Shown here one piece after another: positions 62,101 through 64,000 of a DNA stretch of 64,000 bases (position 1 is the first letter of the stretch; each line of letters begins with the position of its first letter). The position numbers and the translations under genes are program-made. The notes under the pieces were generated by a model. It did no database searches. It saw only the letters and a list, made by a program, of their open reading frames with translations, and was not told where the DNA came from. Where the stretch lies: assembly GCF_035582795.1 (NCBI RefSeq), contig NC_134365.1, positions 39,722,135 to 39,786,134 on the forward strand, read 5' to 3'. The DNA is from Mycteria americana. Taxonomy: Eukaryota > Chordata > Aves > Ciconiiformes > Ciconiidae.

Positions 62101-63497
62101 GAATTTTGACAGACACAGATAACCACAGCAGTGTGTTGAATGCTGTGAATAATGACTGTAAATTGCAACTGTTTAGCATGGGTTTAAATGCAGAACCTGA
62201 AAGCTGGTGGAGTTTTCTCCCATTGAGATTTGAATCTTTTTACATTATACAAATACTCCAGTTGTGTTCTGAGCTATAGCACTGCAAAGACATCTCTGAA
62301 GCTGCTTATTTTTGCATTGCAAATATTTGTGTGCATGTAGAACCAATGTCCTTTTCCTTCATGCTACTATACAATTCAGATTAGACAAAGTTTTAATTCA
62401 TTAACATTTCACTGACTTCTCATCCTGCCCTCACTTTTTAAAATTACTGTAGACTTTTGCCTGGATATCCATGGCTATATTTCACCCTAAGTCACACTCC
62501 ACTTTTTGGGACACTGTGACTTGTGAGGACTGCAGGTTTAGGGGAGAAAAAAAAATAGCCATAGGACATAAAGTTTTAAGGCACACCCTGTTGTTATTCA
62601 TCTGCCCTTAAAAATAAGACGAGAAATGACCCACAAGTGACAGTGTCATCTTAGTATCACAGTATGTTAGTATGCATATTTGCATGGGCAAAAGCGTGCT
62701 TTAACTGCTGTCCTGTTGTTATTTACAGGGTGGGATGATGACCTGGTGCTGGTAAAAGTGCCTCTTCCCTGGGACACCTGGATCCACTCTAGGGACATTT
62801 TGCCAGTGGGCAGCATCACTCCCTGACAACCTGCTCCGACTACGGGCATAGCTGACACATGGAATCTGCTCCAATGTGCTTCATAATTGCAGTCCCTGCT
62901 TACTCATGAGACACCACCAGCTCTTTCAAAATGCAGTATGGAGGAGCAGAGAAGACATGTGAGTAAAGATTACACACGTCCAGTGAGTACGCTGTTGAAG
63001 AAGGAAAGCATAACCAGTGTTACACCGCAGAAACTTGAGGAGCCACCTTTCTCCCTGTGATTACCCTGTCTCTTTGCAGTTTTGGTGCTGAGACGACAGC
63101 ACAAGGCAACACCATCAGCAGGGAAGTGGTTGGTCTCCATGATATCTCCACCACCTTGCCCACTCCCCGTGAGCTCACTCTGGGAGGAAATGAGTGGTGT
63201 TAAACTTCCCCAGCCCCAGCGAGGAAGCCCTTGGGAAGTTGGGTCCTCTGTAATGCGGGGCACACCGTGACTCCAAATCACCCTCTCTATCTGCAGAAAA
63301 CCTGTGATGGAGCCCTTTCCTAACCTTTGGGCTGCACATAGGTTGGCTCTCAGGAATATACTCACACAGGCTTTCATATTCGCTTGCAGGACCTGGAAGG
63401 CACTAATAACGTACAACTTGTCCCTTCCTACTCCAAGATGACTGAAAACATTTTTCATGTAGAAGGAGAGGAGTTGATCTCGAACACTGCAGTTTGT
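59016..63497 (-). CDS. IL26: Interleukin-26, partial (coding exons 3-5)
   Basis: IL-26 is a secreted IL-10-family helical cytokine of Th17 and NK cells which in mammals signals through IL20RA/IL10RB and STAT3. Coding exons run join(63497-63366, 59253-59188, 59102-59016); introns are 4112 and 85 bp. Exon 3 encodes NCSVRDQLLSFYMKNVFSHL, near human NCQFQEQLLSFFMEDVFGQL. Exon 4 encodes CAPSTRLTSAVKKLKKTFLK, equal in length to the human 22-residue exon. Exon 5 encodes LGEKGIYKAIHELDILLPWI, matching human IGNKGIYKAISELDILLSWI, and ends in TGA. All junctions are GT-AG and phase 0, as in IL10. Exons 1 and 2 (signal peptide, helix A) are not visible and should lie right of the window. IFNG next door in the same orientation supports the call. 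IL22 or IL10 are less likely: the exon 5 and exon 3 motifs are closest to IL26. Confidence 0.92.
59188..59253 (-). CDS. IL26: IL26 coding exon 4
   Basis: Exactly 66 bp (22 codons), the invariant exon 4 length in IL10-family genes. A long polypyrimidine tract and TTCAG acceptor (CAG at 59254-59256) precede it, and a GTAAGAGC donor (59180-59187) follows. The peptide LPCAPSTRLTSAVKKLKKTF is colinear with human ISCASSAREMKSITRMKRIF without gaps, sharing C, A, S, R, K and F. Confidence 0.9.
59890..60260. promoter_or_regulatory. CpG island within IL26 intron 3
   Basis: A block of very high G+C with dense CpG begins near 59890 and ends near 60260, peaking at 60040-60240 (runs such as GCGCCCGCCCCG and CCCCGGCCGCGCC), inside otherwise A+T-rich intron sequence. 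It lies about 640 bp from exon 4. It holds several GC boxes and a CTCF-like site. Overlapping open frames of 185 aa (minus) and 89-96 aa (plus and minus) are low-complexity Ala/Arg/Pro/Gly products of base composition, not credible proteins. It may be an alternative or noncoding-RNA promoter or an insulator. Confidence 0.75.
60112..60125 (+). promoter_or_regulatory. CTCF-like binding motif
   Basis: CCGGCAGGGGGCGC agrees with the CTCF core consensus CCASYAGRKGGCRS at 13 of 14 positions, and it lies in the CpG island. CTCF sites are known to organise the mammalian IFNG locus. Binding here is inferred. Confidence 0.5.
60261..63365 (-). other. IL26 intron 3, 5' part
   Basis: A+T-rich intron sequence between the CpG island and exon 3. 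No repeat or additional exon was recognised; the 139-residue minus frame at 60557-60976 has no domain I know. Confidence 0.55.
63366..63497 (-). CDS. IL26: IL26 coding exon 3
   Basis: 132 bp, 44 codons. The acceptor is TGCTTTGTTTTCAG (CAG at 63498-63500) and the donor GTGAGTAT (GT at 63364-63365). It starts T-N-C and ends M-K-A-C, both cysteines corresponding to family disulfide positions. It covers helices C and D of the IL-10 fold. Confidence 0.92.
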
Positions 63498-64000
63498 CTG
63501 AAAACAAAGCAGGTAAAGAGTTGCTAAATTAAAACCTCGCAAGTCAACTTTGGCCTAAAACTTCAGCCTCGTAAAAATATGCATGTTTGGAAAGTGTACA
63601 ATCAATAAAAGCATTTTCATTAATTTTAGTATCTCATTGGACTGCTTCCTTTTTTTTTAAACAGCTCAATGTACCCCTGTGGTTTCTGAAGGAAAGGCAG
63701 GAGGATGCTGTGCTGGCAGCCAAAGGAGTATTGGTAAGACCAACCATGAACAGAAGTGACAGCAACACATCTATTTAACACACAAAGTATAAATGGAAGA
63801 TAAATTGAGGAGCTGAGTCAGACCATCTTGGCCAAATTGTAGGAGTCATTGTGGGTGTCATTGTCCCATTCCTCCACATCAGTGCCCCATACCATTCGAG
63901 ATACTGTAGGGTATCCCGCCCATCCCCAACTGCTGCTCCAGGAGAGACCAGTCATCCTGTACACCCTGTGTCCTATCTGCCTGGCCTGTGGGATCTCTTG
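63498..64000 (-). other. IL26 intron 2 (inferred) and unexplained right edge
   Basis: Upstream of exon 3 on the minus strand. No exon 2 with a usable donor was found, so intron 2 probably runs off the window. 63790-64000 has a different texture (G+C richer, minus-strand open stretch ending GTDVEEWDNDTHNDSYNLAK then MV-stop) and could be part of an unrecognised repeat. Confidence 0.4.

Noticed and set aside
63633-63685. Candidate IL26 exon 2 after a good TTTCCTTCAG acceptor, with a peptide beginning KPQGYIELFKKK
   Set aside because: The A run is nine bases, so the frame goes on as GSSPMRY then stop; there is no GT donor at a fitting place, and resemblance to the human exon 2 peptide stops at KKK.
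1-64000. tRNA, rRNA, CRISPR arrays, bacterial operons, origins
   Set aside because: Looked for by eye on both strands; nothing resembling them was found in this vertebrate nuclear sequence.

Overview
The window looks like a piece of a bird chromosome. Three things point there: CR1 retrotransposon 3' ends with the avian ATTCTATGATTCTATG-type tails, two copies of an ERVK-type LTR family of the kind common in neoavian genomes, and an interferon gamma gene whose protein is clearly avian (165 residues, KRKRSQSQRRC tail as in chicken). The species cannot be named; differences from the chicken protein as I remember it suggest a non-galliform bird.

Only two protein-coding genes can be supported, both on the minus strand. 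IFNG has four coding exons (33802-33680, 31720-31652, 31293-31114, 30411-30286; 123, 69, 180 and 126 bp). All junctions are GT-AG and phase 0, and the gene is complete with TATA box, signal peptide, stop codon and an AU-rich 3' UTR. IL26 is partial, with coding exons 3, 4 and 5 at 63497-63366, 59253-59188 and 59102-59016 (132, 66 and 87 bp). These lengths and the phase-0 junctions are those of the IL-10 family. Exons 1 and 2 should lie just beyond the right edge. Gene order and orientation match the tetrapod block MDM1-IL22-IL26-IFNG.

Layout: 1-29.4 kb is gene-free sequence downstream of IFNG, with a 0.95 kb CR1 remnant (4.0-5.0 kb), a solo ERVK LTR (23510-24079), a young CR1 3' end (25.3 kb), an old LINE remnant (26.5 kb) and two long polypurine/polypyrimidine microsatellites (18.0 and 28.2 kb). 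IFNG occupies 29.46-33.95 kb. From 34 to 58.4 kb is the IFNG-IL26 interval, with a tail-to-tail CR1 pair (35.5 kb), more CR1/LINE remnants (36.2, 44.4-46.4, 50.5 kb) and a truncated minus-strand ERVK (LTR, primer-binding-site-like sequence and a leader holding a 48-bp minisatellite; 55.3-56.8 kb). IL26 runs from 58.4 kb to beyond the window. Its third intron contains a sharply bounded CpG island with a strong CTCF-like motif (59.9-60.26 kb).

The two genes encode type-1/Th17 lymphocyte and NK-cell cytokines. IFNG signals through IFNGR1/2. IL-26, in mammals, signals through IL20RA/IL10RB; it is absent from mice, so an intact avian copy is of comparative interest. No tRNA, rRNA, CRISPR, operon or prokaryotic feature was seen. 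No wholly new coding system was found; the best leads are the CpG island/CTCF site in IL26, the ERVK leader minisatellite, and predicted RNA or DNA hairpins in the IFNG 3' UTR and intron 1.
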